DNA of 64,000 nt, from positions 1 through 64,000 of the forward strand of contig JASHNQ010000013.1 of NCBI GenBank assembly GCA_030041545.1. The letters are read 5' to 3'. The position numbers were made by a program, and so were the translations under genes. Each line of letters begins with the position of its first letter. The stretch's first letter is position 1. Below are positions 32,110 through 39,411 of the stretch, one piece after another. Source of the stretch: a candidate division FCPU426 bacterium. GTDB lineage: Bacteria; Oederibacteriota; Muellerivitia; Muellerivitales; Muellerivitaceae. The notes under the pieces were generated by a model that saw nothing but the letters and a program-made list of their open reading frames with translations, was not told the DNA's origin and searched no databases.

Positions 32110-32153
32110 TTTCCGGGAAGCTCACCACGGGGTGGTTCGGCGATTCGATTTGA
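32106..32153 (+). CDS. Micro-ORF repeating the FtsA C-terminal motif
   Basis: ATGA overlap with the ftsA stop, then 15 codons: MISGKLTTGWFGDSI. The last six residues are the same as the FtsA tail, and the DNA (TGGTTCGGCGATTCGATTTGA against TGGTTCGGCGACTCCATATGA) matches at 18 of 21 positions, 44 bp apart. It reads in the -1 frame relative to ftsA, so it would need re-initiation or frameshifting. It could be a separate micropeptide or a relic of a duplicated 3-prime end. Confidence 0.4.
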   Translation: MISGKLTTGWFGDSI

Positions 32154-32212
32154 AAGACATCGTTTCAGGTTTGGAGGGAGGTGCGAGGCGATATTAATTT
32201 TTGATGGGGGAT

Positions 32213-32320
32213 AGTTTTAAGTTCGAAGTTTTCAGTTCTAAGTCGAGGAAGGTTGTTTTAATCGAGGATTAAAACAACCAACAACAACTCAAAACTTAGA
32301 ACTCAAAACTCAACACTGAA
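32213..32320. repeat. Palindromic intergenic element, mixed TTTTAAGTTCGAAG arm type (ftsA-ftsZ junction)
   Basis: AGTTTTAAGTTCGAAGTTTT and onward, core GGTTGTTTTAATC-GAG-GATTAAAACAACC (32251-32279, perfect 13-bp stem), right words AACTCAAAACTTAGAACTCA and onward. The ftsZ leader follows. Confidence 0.88.
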
Positions 32321-32342
32321 TCTCAAAGAGGGGGATAAAGAA

Positions 32343-33506
32343 ATGATCGAGTTCGCGGAAGACGATGTGACGCAATACCTGGCCCACTTGAAGATCATCG
32401 GGGTGGGCGGCGGCGGGTGCAACGCCGTCAACAAGATGATCGAAGCCGGGATCGAAGGGGTGGAATGCATCGCGGCCAACACGGACTACAAGTCCTTAAG
32501 GCGCAGCAAGGCCATCAAGAAAATCCAGCTGGGCAAATCCCTGACCAAGGGCCTGGGCTCGGGCGGCAACCCCGCCATCGGCAAGGAAGCCGCGCTGGAA
32601 TCCAACGACGAGATCACCAAATGCCTGGAGGGCGCCGACATGGTGGTGGTGGCTGCGGGCATGGGCGGCGGCACGGGCACGGGGGCGGCCCCGGTGGTGG
32701 CCGAAATCTCGAAAAAGCTGGGCATTTTAACGGTGGGCGTGGTGAGCCGGCCCTTCGAGCACGAGGGACCGGTGCGAAAGGCCCAGGCCGAGGACGGGCT
32801 GCGCGCCATGATGCCCCACGTGGACGCCATCGTGGTGGTCCCCAACGAGCGGATCAATATGGTCTGCGAGATGGACGTGGACCTGGCTTCCGCCTTCGCC
32901 CGCGTGGATGAGGTGCTGGTGCAGGCCATCCAGGGCATATCGGGGATCATCCACTCGGAGGGCATCATCAACCGCGATTTCGCGGACGTGCGGCGCATCC
33001 TGACCGCCAAAGGCAAGGTCTTGATGGGCATGGGCACGGGCACGGGCGAGGATCGCGCCATGAAGGCGGTGCAAAAGGCGGTCAACAGCCCGCTTTTGGA
33101 GGACGTTGACATCGCCGGGGCCACCACGGTCCTGGTCATGGTGACCGCCGGCCCGAACTTCACCCTCAACGAGTTTAATCAGATCAACGGCTTCCTGCAG
33201 AAGGCCGCCCGCCCCGGGGCCGAAATCGTTCCCGGCATCGTGCGGGACGACAACCTGAAGGACGGCCTGAGGGTCACCATCATCGCCACGGGTTTCGAGG
33301 CCCAGAAGGACCCCGAGCAAATGGCCACGGTGATCGACCTGAAGAATTTCGTGACGCCCAACTTCAACACGGCCAAGGCCAGCTCGTCCCAAGCCGCTCC
33401 CTTGGAGGAGCTGGAAGGGAACATGACGCTGAAATTGTCCGACGGGCAGTACGACATTCCGGCCTACCTGCGGCGCAGGCTGGCCAGCAAGCCGTTCCAA
33501 AATTAA
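32343..33506 (+). CDS. ftsZ: Cell-division GTPase FtsZ
   Basis: 387 aa, GAGGGGG ribosome site. Tubulin-fold motifs: KIIGVGGGGCNAVNKM, AANTDYKSL, the GTP loop GMGGGTGTGAAP (about 105-116), synergy-loop region VNSPLLEDVDIAGATTVLV. A short linker leads to the C-terminal peptide YDIPAYLRRRL that binds FtsA. The Z-ring protein is the last dcw gene here. Its own upstream gap of about 190 bp, with a strong hairpin, could allow separate control. Confidence 0.97.
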   Translation: MIEFAEDDVTQYLAHLKIIGVGGGGCNAVNKMIEAGIEGVECIAANTDYKSLRRSKAIKKIQLGKSLTKGLGSGGNPAIGKEAALESNDEITKCLEGADMVVVAAGMGGGTGTGAAPVVAEISKKLGILTVGVVSRPFEHEGPVRKAQAEDGLRAMMPHVDAIVVVPNERINMVCEMDVDLASAFARVDEVLVQAIQGISGIIHSEGIINRDFADVRRILTAKGKVLMGMGTGTGEDRAMKAVQKAVNSPLLEDVDIAGATTVLVMVTAGPNFTLNEFNQINGFLQKAARPGAEIVPGIVRDDNLKDGLRVTIIATGFEAQKDPEQMATVIDLKNFVTPNFNTAKASSSQAAPLEELEGNMTLKLSDGQYDIPAYLRRRLASKPFQN

Positions 33507-33509
33507 ATT

Positions 33510-33562
33510 CAGTCGATAGTCGACAGTCCGCGTCGAGAGCAAGGCAAAGACGAAAGACTGAG
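33510..33562. repeat. Half-element of the CAGTCG-word family after ftsZ
   Basis: CAGTCGATAGTCGACAGTCC, ending CGAAAGACTGAG. CAGTC at the left pairs with GACTG at the right, and GTCGAC is internally palindromic. No long perfect core. Confidence 0.5.
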
Positions 33563-33576
33563 AAGAAAGAAAAAGG

Positions 33577-34812
33577 ATGTTGAAAGAACGGTTGGGCAAA
33601 ATAGGCAAGGTCCTTGGGTTGGCGGCGGCACTCCTGCCGCCGATGGCCTTGGGCGCGGACCCGGTGGCGATGACACCCGGTTCCACCCCCGTAGCGGCTC
33701 CGGCCGTCGCCGGCTCCGACGAGCCTTTCTATGTGCTTTGCTACCACCGGTTCCTTCGCCATCCGGATGAGGCTGAGGATTTGGCCCAGGCCCAATACCA
33801 AATGCCCATCGAAGAATTCAAGTGGCAGATGCGGTACCTGCAGGACAATGGGTTCCATCCCATTTCCCAGGAGCAACTGATGGGGTACTGGTTTCAAGGG
33901 AAACCCCTCCCCTTGAAGCCGGTCCTCATCACCTTTGACGACGGCTTCCGCACAATTTATACGGACGCTTTTCCCATCCTTAAAGCCCTCCAATACCCTT
34001 CCGTTTTTTTTCTTTACGCCCATTTCATCGAGTATGGGGAATTGGCCCTTCAAAAAAGGGAGAAAGACGGCCAAAAGCGCAAGGCCCCATTGTCCACGGA
34101 AGCCCTTACGGACAACGATATTTTTGAGATGGAGAAATCCGGCATGGCCGTGGAATCCCATACGGCCAACCACCTGAACATGGGTATGGTCGGGGAAAAA
34201 CTGGATGACGCCGCGGCCCAAAAACTATGGACCTACGAATTGTCGGAGCCTTTGACCTTCATCGGAAAACGGTTCAAGGAAAATCCGGACTGGCTGGCCT
34301 ATCCTTACGGCGTTTACGACCCCGGCATCCTCAAGATCGTCCAGGATTTAGGATACAAGCTGGCCTTCACGGTCAACCCCGGCCCCAACGACCGCACCGT
34401 GCCGCCTTTGATGCTCAAGCGAAACCTTATCCTTTATCCCATCAGCCACGAGCGGTTTGCGGGCATTTTCAAGGACAAGGTCCTGCACCTAAAAAATTTC
34501 TCGCCCGCCGACGGCGACTTAATCGACAGCCAGGAGCCGGTCATTACGGGCCAAATCCTGGATGACGTCATGCCCAAGTCGGTCCAGCTCCAGATCGGAA
34601 ACCATGTCCTGAAGGCCCAATATGACCCTCAGACCCATATCTTCCGCCACTCCGTGGGCGCGCCTTTGCCCCGGGGAGGGCACATCCTGACCGCACGGGC
34701 CACGGATAAGAACGGACGCACGCGGGTTTACAACTGGTATTTCCGCATTAAACACTTACCGCTGGAAAAAAATTCCAAGGGGGAGGGGGTTGCGGATGCG
34801 GTTGAAAACTAA
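33577..34812 (+). CDS. Exported polysaccharide deacetylase (NodB-homology)
   Basis: 411 aa with a signal peptide (cleavage near 26-27, ALGA-DP). The NodB domain (about 50-290) has YVLCYHRF, LITFDDGF (Asp121-Asp122) and SHTANH (His195, His199), the expected metal ligands, plus LAYPYGVYD. The C-terminal 110 residues form an Ig/Y-Y-Y-like beta region (VQLQIGNHVLKAQYD, HILTARATDKNGRTRVY). It probably deacetylates peptidoglycan or another envelope glycan, in keeping with the amidase and PgeF genes that follow. The amidase start overlaps its end by 17 bp. Confidence 0.88.
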   Translation: MLKERLGKIGKVLGLAAALLPPMALGADPVAMTPGSTPVAAPAVAGSDEPFYVLCYHRFLRHPDEAEDLAQAQYQMPIEEFKWQMRYLQDNGFHPISQEQLMGYWFQGKPLPLKPVLITFDDGFRTIYTDAFPILKALQYPSVFFLYAHFIEYGELALQKREKDGQKRKAPLSTEALTDNDIFEMEKSGMAVESHTANHLNMGMVGEKLDDAAAQKLWTYELSEPLTFIGKRFKENPDWLAYPYGVYDPGILKIVQDLGYKLAFTVNPGPNDRTVPPLMLKRNLILYPISHERFAGIFKDKVLHLKNFSPADGDLIDSQEPVITGQILDDVMPKSVQLQIGNHVLKAQYDPQTHIFRHSVGAPLPRGGHILTARATDKNGRTRVYNWYFRIKHLPLEKNSKGEGVADAVEN

Positions 34813-36124
34813 AATCCCTCTTGCGGCACTGGCGATCCTGCTCTTGGGCGCTGGGGGAGCATTTTCATCCCTCGGGGCGGACGCGCTCGTAACCCTCCAA
34901 TGCGCCAACCAGGCCGGCCAAGCCCAAGTGCAGGTCCTTCACGGCATGGGCGGCAAGTCCTACCTGCCCCTGATGGACTTGGCCCGTTTTTACGGGATCC
35001 AGGTCCAGTTTGATTCCCAGACGCGGAAAGTCACCCTTTCGAAAGACGGAATGCAAGCCCAATTGGTCCTTTCCCAGCCTTTTTTCATGGTGAAAGACCC
35101 ACCCGGCTCCTACCCCTTGGAACCGGCCGAGATCGTCTCCGGCCAGTTGGCTGTTTCACCGGAAGCGGCGGAAGACTTGATAGGTACCTTGTTGAACCTC
35201 GACGTGCGTTATTTGGCGGACCAAAACCAATTAGTGGCGGGCGCCGTGAAAAAAGAGGAAATCCGACAGGAAATACAGGATCAAGCCCGACCCCTTCCAA
35301 CCTCCGCACCCGCTCCCGAGGCGGCGATTGCCCAGGATGGAACCGCCGCTAGGCCGACGGAGGAAGAAGAGAACGATGCCGAGGCGCAACCCCTGCCAGC
35401 GGCACGGTTGGGCGGGGAGACCGCGCCGGAAAAAGAGGTTTATCACGTCCGGCGGATCATCATCGATCCCGGACACGGTGGGAAAGACAGCGGGGCCAAG
35501 GGAATCGACGGGCAATACTGTGAAAAAGAGGCCACCCTGGACATCGCTCAACGGGTGGCCGCCATCCTCCAGCGGGATCCCAAGCTTGAAATTTTCATGA
35601 CCCGCACGGCCGATTATTTTGTCACCCTCAAGTACCGTACCGAATTCGCCAATTTGCACCAGGGGGACCTTTTCGTCTCCATCCACTGCAACGCCAATCC
35701 CCACAGTAAGACCACCGGAACGGAAACCTATGTTTACAGCGCCAGGCCTTCCAACAAGCTGGCGGCGGTGGCGGCCGTAAGCGAAAACGGATTCAATAAC
35801 GACCTGGTTAACTTATTCGCCGACCTCCACCAGCGGACTTTCACGACGCGAAGCCAAAAATTGGCCGAGGAGGTGGACCGCCGTATCCGGGACAGGCTCA
35901 ACCAGCACATCCGGCGCATCCAGCACGCTCCCTTCTACGTGCTGCGGCAAGTGGATATGCCTTCGATTTTGGTGGAAACGGCTTTCATCAGCAATCCGAA
36001 GGAGGAAAGGAAATTGGAGGACCCCCAATGGCGGGAAAGAATCGCCCAATCCATCGCGGATGGCATCCTGTCTTACCGCGACATCGTGGAGAACACCGGT
36101 GAAAACCAAGAAGCTCGGCGCTGA
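34796..36124 (+). CDS. N-acetylmuramoyl-L-alanine amidase (Amidase_3)
   Basis: 442 aa from ATG 34796 (GGGGGAGGGGG just upstream). Signal peptide (KIPLAALAILLLGAGGAF), then a copper-amine-oxidase-N-like or AMIN-like domain at about 35-155 (KSYLPLMDLARFYGIQVQFDSQTRKVTL in parts), an acidic Pro/Ala linker (165-215), and a zinc Amidase_3 domain: RRIIIDPGHGGKDSGA, EKEATLDIAQRVA, LFVSIHCNANPHS, SILVETAFISNPKEERKL. It splits stem peptides from MurNAc, typically at daughter-cell separation, which fits a place next to ftsZ. Confidence 0.93.
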   Translation: MRLKTKIPLAALAILLLGAGGAFSSLGADALVTLQCANQAGQAQVQVLHGMGGKSYLPLMDLARFYGIQVQFDSQTRKVTLSKDGMQAQLVLSQPFFMVKDPPGSYPLEPAEIVSGQLAVSPEAAEDLIGTLLNLDVRYLADQNQLVAGAVKKEEIRQEIQDQARPLPTSAPAPEAAIAQDGTAARPTEEEENDAEAQPLPAARLGGETAPEKEVYHVRRIIIDPGHGGKDSGAKGIDGQYCEKEATLDIAQRVAAILQRDPKLEIFMTRTADYFVTLKYRTEFANLHQGDLFVSIHCNANPHSKTTGTETYVYSARPSNKLAAVAAVSENGFNNDLVNLFADLHQRTFTTRSQKLAEEVDRRIRDRLNQHIRRIQHAPFYVLRQVDMPSILVETAFISNPKEERKLEDPQWRERIAQSIADGILSYRDIVENTGENQEARR

Positions 36125-36935
36125 GGCGCTTCAACAGGAACAAGGCGGCATCGCCGTCCTTTCGTTTCCCCGCCTGGCCGACCCCAAGGTCTTAAGGCAC
36201 GCGGTTTCAACGCGCCTGGGCGGGGTGAGCCGGGGCGGCTACCAATCCCTCAACCTCAGCCTTAAAGTCCGGGATGACCCCGGCCGGGTGCAGGAGAACC
36301 GTGGGCTCTTATCCCGCGCGGCCGGCATGGGTTTGGACGCGCTGGTTTACGTGGACCAAGTCCACGGCGACCGTGTGGTTAAGCTGGATGCCGCCAACCG
36401 CCCGCCGGGAGGGGGTTGTCTCGGGGAAGGCGACGCGATCATCACCAACGAAAAAGGCGTCCCGCTCATGCTGCTGGTCGCCGACTGCCTTCCTATCTTT
36501 TTTTACGATCCGACCCACCAGGCCGCCGGATTGGCGCACGCGGGCTGGCGGGGAACGGTAAGCCATGTGGCCGCCAAGACGCTTTTGGCCATGGGGGAAG
36601 CCTATGGAACCCGGCCTGAGGAAACGAAGGTGGCCCTGGGCCCCTGCATCGGCCCCTGTTGTTATGAGGTGGGAGTGGAGGTTTATCGGGAATTCACCGA
36701 GGTCTTCCCCTGGGCAGGAGAGGTCTTTCGACGCTCATCCCCCGGGCATTGGAAATTGGACTTGGCGCAAGCCAATGCCTGTCAATTGATGGAAATGGGC
36801 CTAAAAGAAGGGAATTTAATAAGATCCGGCTTGTGTACGATCCGTCATAACGACCTCTTCTATTCCCACCGGGCGGAAGCGGGTGAGGAAGAAAAAACCG
36901 GACGTTTTGGTGCTTTTATTATGTTAAACAGTTAA
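36099..36935 (+). CDS. pgeF: Peptidoglycan editing factor PgeF (YfiH/laccase-domain)
   Basis: 278 aa from GTG 36099; the frame is open upstream inside the amidase gene. Family motifs: HAVSTRLGGVSRGGYQSLNLS, VYVDQVHGDRV, LLVADCLPIFFYDP, AGLAHAGWRGTVSHVA, LGPCIGPCCYEVG, and the late CTIRHNDLFYSHRAE. The His/Cys ligands of the metal site are all present. PgeF hydrolyses misincorporated L-Ser-type UDP-MurNAc peptides in E. coli. It overlaps the amidase gene by 26 bp, so the two are coupled. Confidence 0.92.
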   Translation: MKTKKLGAEALQQEQGGIAVLSFPRLADPKVLRHAVSTRLGGVSRGGYQSLNLSLKVRDDPGRVQENRGLLSRAAGMGLDALVYVDQVHGDRVVKLDAANRPPGGGCLGEGDAIITNEKGVPLMLLVADCLPIFFYDPTHQAAGLAHAGWRGTVSHVAAKTLLAMGEAYGTRPEETKVALGPCIGPCCYEVGVEVYREFTEVFPWAGEVFRRSSPGHWKLDLAQANACQLMEMGLKEGNLIRSGLCTIRHNDLFYSHRAEAGEEEKTGRFGAFIMLNS

Positions 36936-36975
36936 CTCGTGGTAATATTATTATAACGTTAAAAGGAGTGCAAAG

Positions 36976-37668
36976 ATGAAAAAATTATTGATTCGGTTAG
37001 TTTTAATTTTGTTGGCGAGTTTTTTCGCAAACTGGACTTTGGCCCAAACGGTTGAACTCCCCCAAAGCGCCAATGATTACTATCAATCCGCCCTTCAATC
37101 CTACCTGACGGGTGATTTCGACCAAGCTATCCTTTGGGATTCCAAGGCCCTGCAAGTCGATCCCCAGGACAAAAAGGCCGGAGAACTCCTAAGCCTCCTG
37201 ATTTCCGAAAAAGACACGGCCAATAAAACCGTCATCTGGATCGGCGGAAAACCCACGGTGGTTGAGCAGGGAGCCGCCAACGCCGTGCCCCAAGCGCCCG
37301 TCACCTTATTCAAGGAAAAGGTGGTCCGGTCCCCCTCCGCCGACAGCCAGAGATTGGCAGAGTTGGAAACCCGCGTCCAAACCGTGGCTTTCCTCATGGA
37401 AAGGGACTCTTTCAGCCAATACCGCGAGTTAAGCGGCGCCCAAGCCCAAACCACCAAACGGTTGGACGACATTTCCTTCGGCCTGAGGGATTTGGGCCTG
37501 GGTATGAGAGTTTCCAATATCTTGTTTGTGCTGGCCTTGGCCGTGGCTTGCCTTGCCTTATGGAAAAGCTGGAAGAACGGTTTGGAAATCAAAAAGCGCC
37601 CGGAGGACTTTAGCCCAGCCTCCCACGCCGAAGAACGGAGCCGGGTGGTTCATATCCGTCGGATGTAA
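36976..37668 (+). CDS. Exported TPR/coiled-coil membrane protein of unknown function
   Basis: 230 aa, AAAAGGAGT before the ATG. Signal peptide (1-23, FANWTLAQ), then a TPR pair (SANDYYQSALQSYLTGDFDQAILWDSKALQVDP in parts), a stretch SQRLAELETRVQTVAFLMERDS likely coiled-coil, and a late membrane helix (ISNILFVLALAVACLALW, about 175-195) with a basic cytoplasmic tail. The layout suggests an inner-membrane protein with a periplasmic TPR. A/T-rich DNA before it (TATTATTATAAC at 36946-36957) probably holds its promoter. Confidence 0.7.
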   Translation: MKKLLIRLVLILLASFFANWTLAQTVELPQSANDYYQSALQSYLTGDFDQAILWDSKALQVDPQDKKAGELLSLLISEKDTANKTVIWIGGKPTVVEQGAANAVPQAPVTLFKEKVVRSPSADSQRLAELETRVQTVAFLMERDSFSQYRELSGAQAQTTKRLDDISFGLRDLGLGMRVSNILFVLALAVACLALWKSWKNGLEIKKRPEDFSPASHAEERSRVVHIRRM

Positions 37669-37725
37669 TTTTCGTGGAATCGTCGGCTGGGGGAGTTCGT
37701 GGCGAACTGGATCAAGGAAATTTTA

Positions 37726-37884
37726 ATGCGGCTTTACCTGATCGACCGGCCTATCGCCTCAAGGGGCCGGGGGGACCGCCGCAAGGATGAAAGGCGGTGG
37801 GGCGGCCCCGAGGGGGACATGCCCCGGCGGCGCCCGGATCCCCGCCGAAAGAGGGACCGCAGGAAGAAGACCCGCAGGGGTTGA
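37726..37884 (+). CDS. Very Arg-rich small protein
   Basis: 52 aa from ATG 37726 (AAGGAAA 8 nt upstream); the frame extends to a GTG at 37699 (MANWIKEIL). About one residue in three is Arg or Lys (RGRGDRRKDERRWGG and MPRRRPDPRRKRDRRKKTRRG in parts). It could bind nucleic acid or membrane surfaces, but basic low-complexity ORFs arise easily in high-GC DNA. It is placed 57 bp after the TPR gene. Confidence 0.4.
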   Translation: MRLYLIDRPIASRGRGDRRKDERRWGGPEGDMPRRRPDPRRKRDRRKKTRRG

Positions 37885-37942
37885 AGGTTAGCCTGGCCAT
37901 CCATTTTTCCTCGATCGGGTTTTTAATCCACGAACGTACCGG

Positions 37943-37971
37943 ATGACAGCGCTTCTTTCGCCCGTTATGAT
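37943..37971 (+). promoter_or_regulatory. Possible leaderless promoter
   Basis: ATGACA (37943-37948), a 17-nt spacer, TATGAT (37966-37971), then six bases and the GTG start at 37978. There is no Shine-Dalgarno sequence between. Confidence 0.55.
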
Positions 37972-37977
37972 TTCCCC

Positions 37978-38301
37978 GTGAAATCCGACAGGCCCATCCT
38001 ATTAACCATCCTTTGCATCCTCGGTTTTTTTGGCTGTCTCCTCGGTATGATCATCGTTTATTCCCCCGCAGTCCAAAAAACGGGAATGGCTTACGCCCTT
38101 TTCCGCTCTTTGGGGTTCGCTTTCCTGGCGGTTTGTTTCTTTGGACTTTGGTCCTTGCGACGCTGGTCGCTTTGGGCTTTGGGCACCTATTTCTTGGTGA
38201 ACCAGGCGGTCTGTTGGGCCTTCGGCACTTGGGACAAGGGAACCCTGGGGCCCTTGTTGGTGTTGGCCATTAGTTTGATTTACTACCGGAGGATGAGGTG
38301 A
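37978..38301 (+). CDS. Small four-helix membrane protein of unknown function
   Basis: 107 aa, GTG start. Four predicted helices: ILLTILCILGFFGCLLGMIIVY, ALFRSLGFAFLAVCFFGLW, SLWALGTYFLVNQAVCWAF, and LGPLLVLAISLIYY. The tail is RRMR. This resembles many small DUF-type membrane proteins, and no family is certain. The OGG1-like gene starts 1 bp after its stop. Confidence 0.65.
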   Translation: MKSDRPILLTILCILGFFGCLLGMIIVYSPAVQKTGMAYALFRSLGFAFLAVCFFGLWSLRRWSLWALGTYFLVNQAVCWAFGTWDKGTLGPLLVLAISLIYYRRMR

Positions 38302-38302
38302 C

Positions 38303-39250
38303 ATGGCCGAAGGCGTTTTATCCCTGCCCGACCCCTTTTCCCTAGGGCTGACTTTCCTTTGCGGGCAATGCTTCCGATGGGAAGGGCCCGACGCCCAGGG
38401 ACGGTTCCAGGGCGTGGCGGGCGGCGCCTATTGGACGGTCTGGAAGGAAGAAAACCAGCTCCATTGGGAATGCAGCGTGGAGGCGGTCGATGGAAAGCCA
38501 GCCCCGGATTGGCTGGCCCATTACCTAAGCCTGGACGACGACATCGGGGGCTGGGTCCGGTCGGCGGAAAACCATAAGGTTTTGGGCCGCCCAGTGCGGT
38601 TGCTCAAGGGCCTGCGGTTGCTCCGGCAAGACCCTTGGGAATGCGTGGTTTCCTACATGTTCGCCCAAGGGCTTTCGGTGGCGGTGATCCGCCAAGCCAT
38701 CCACAAATTCTGCAGGAAATATGGCCGTCCTGTCCAGGGAGCGCCTGGGTACCATGCCTTTCCCGAACCGAGGGACTTGACGCATCTTTCAGCCGATTTT
38801 TTAAGGCCTTTCACCAATAACCACCGGGCCCGGGCGGACCGGATCATCCGGATGGCCCGGGCGGTGGAAGCCCAAGTGATCGTTTTAGATCATTTAAGGG
38901 GCATTTCCTGTGACGAAGCCAGGGAAGCCCTGATGGCATTGGATGGAATCGGCCCTAAAATCGCCGATTGCATCCTGCTCTTTTCCCTGGACCATCCTTC
39001 GGCTTTCCCCGTGGACCGTTGGGTTTTAAGGGCGATGAAGAGGCATTTCCGGTCCGTCCACCTTTTAGGGGTGGGGGAGGAGGCGCCTACCCCTTCCCAA
39101 TACCCCAAAATCGTCCAAAGAGCCCGGAAGGCCTTTGGGGACCGCTGCGGTTTGGCCAGTGAGTACCTTTTTTTGTACCTCCGGCTGTTAGAGGATAAAA
39201 AACTCAAAGCGGAACTGTCCCCTTATTGCCAAACTCTTGACCGGTTTTGA
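38303..39250 (+). CDS. OGG1-type 8-oxoguanine DNA glycosylase
   Basis: 315 aa. N-terminal OGG_N features (FLCGQCFRW, like GQSFRW of OGG1), a DNA-binding helical middle (YMFAQGLSVAVIRQAIHKFCRKYG), and the HhH-GPD motif LDGIGPKIADCILLFSLDHPSAFPVDRWV with catalytic Lys219 and Asp238, 19 residues apart as in human OGG1. It would excise 8-oxoG opposite C and cut the strand by beta-elimination. The OGG1 form is commoner in eukaryotes but known in scattered bacteria. It is one base after the membrane-protein gene. Confidence 0.88.
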   Translation: MAEGVLSLPDPFSLGLTFLCGQCFRWEGPDAQGRFQGVAGGAYWTVWKEENQLHWECSVEAVDGKPAPDWLAHYLSLDDDIGGWVRSAENHKVLGRPVRLLKGLRLLRQDPWECVVSYMFAQGLSVAVIRQAIHKFCRKYGRPVQGAPGYHAFPEPRDLTHLSADFLRPFTNNHRARADRIIRMARAVEAQVIVLDHLRGISCDEAREALMALDGIGPKIADCILLFSLDHPSAFPVDRWVLRAMKRHFRSVHLLGVGEEAPTPSQYPKIVQRARKAFGDRCGLASEYLFLYLRLLEDKKLKAELSPYCQTLDRF

Positions 39251-39337
39251 GTTGCCCAAATCTTCGCGGAAAAAGCGGTTCCGGCTAAAACCGCTTTAAC
39301 CCACCTTGAAAGGCTTTATAAAAAGCGGCGGTAAAAA

Positions 39338-39343
39338 TATAAT
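39338..39343 (+). promoter_or_regulatory. Probable -10 for the two-component operon
   Basis: TATAAT with TTTATA 17 bp upstream (39315-39320). It lies after a 9-bp hairpin (AAAGCGGTT / AACCGCTTT, about 39273-39298) that could end the preceding gene on either strand. Confidence 0.4.
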
Positions 39344-39411
39344 AAGACTGCTTGGGAAAAGGCGGCGGGCGGTCACTCCGCCCTTGAAACCATTCAAGTA
39401 CGGGATCAATC

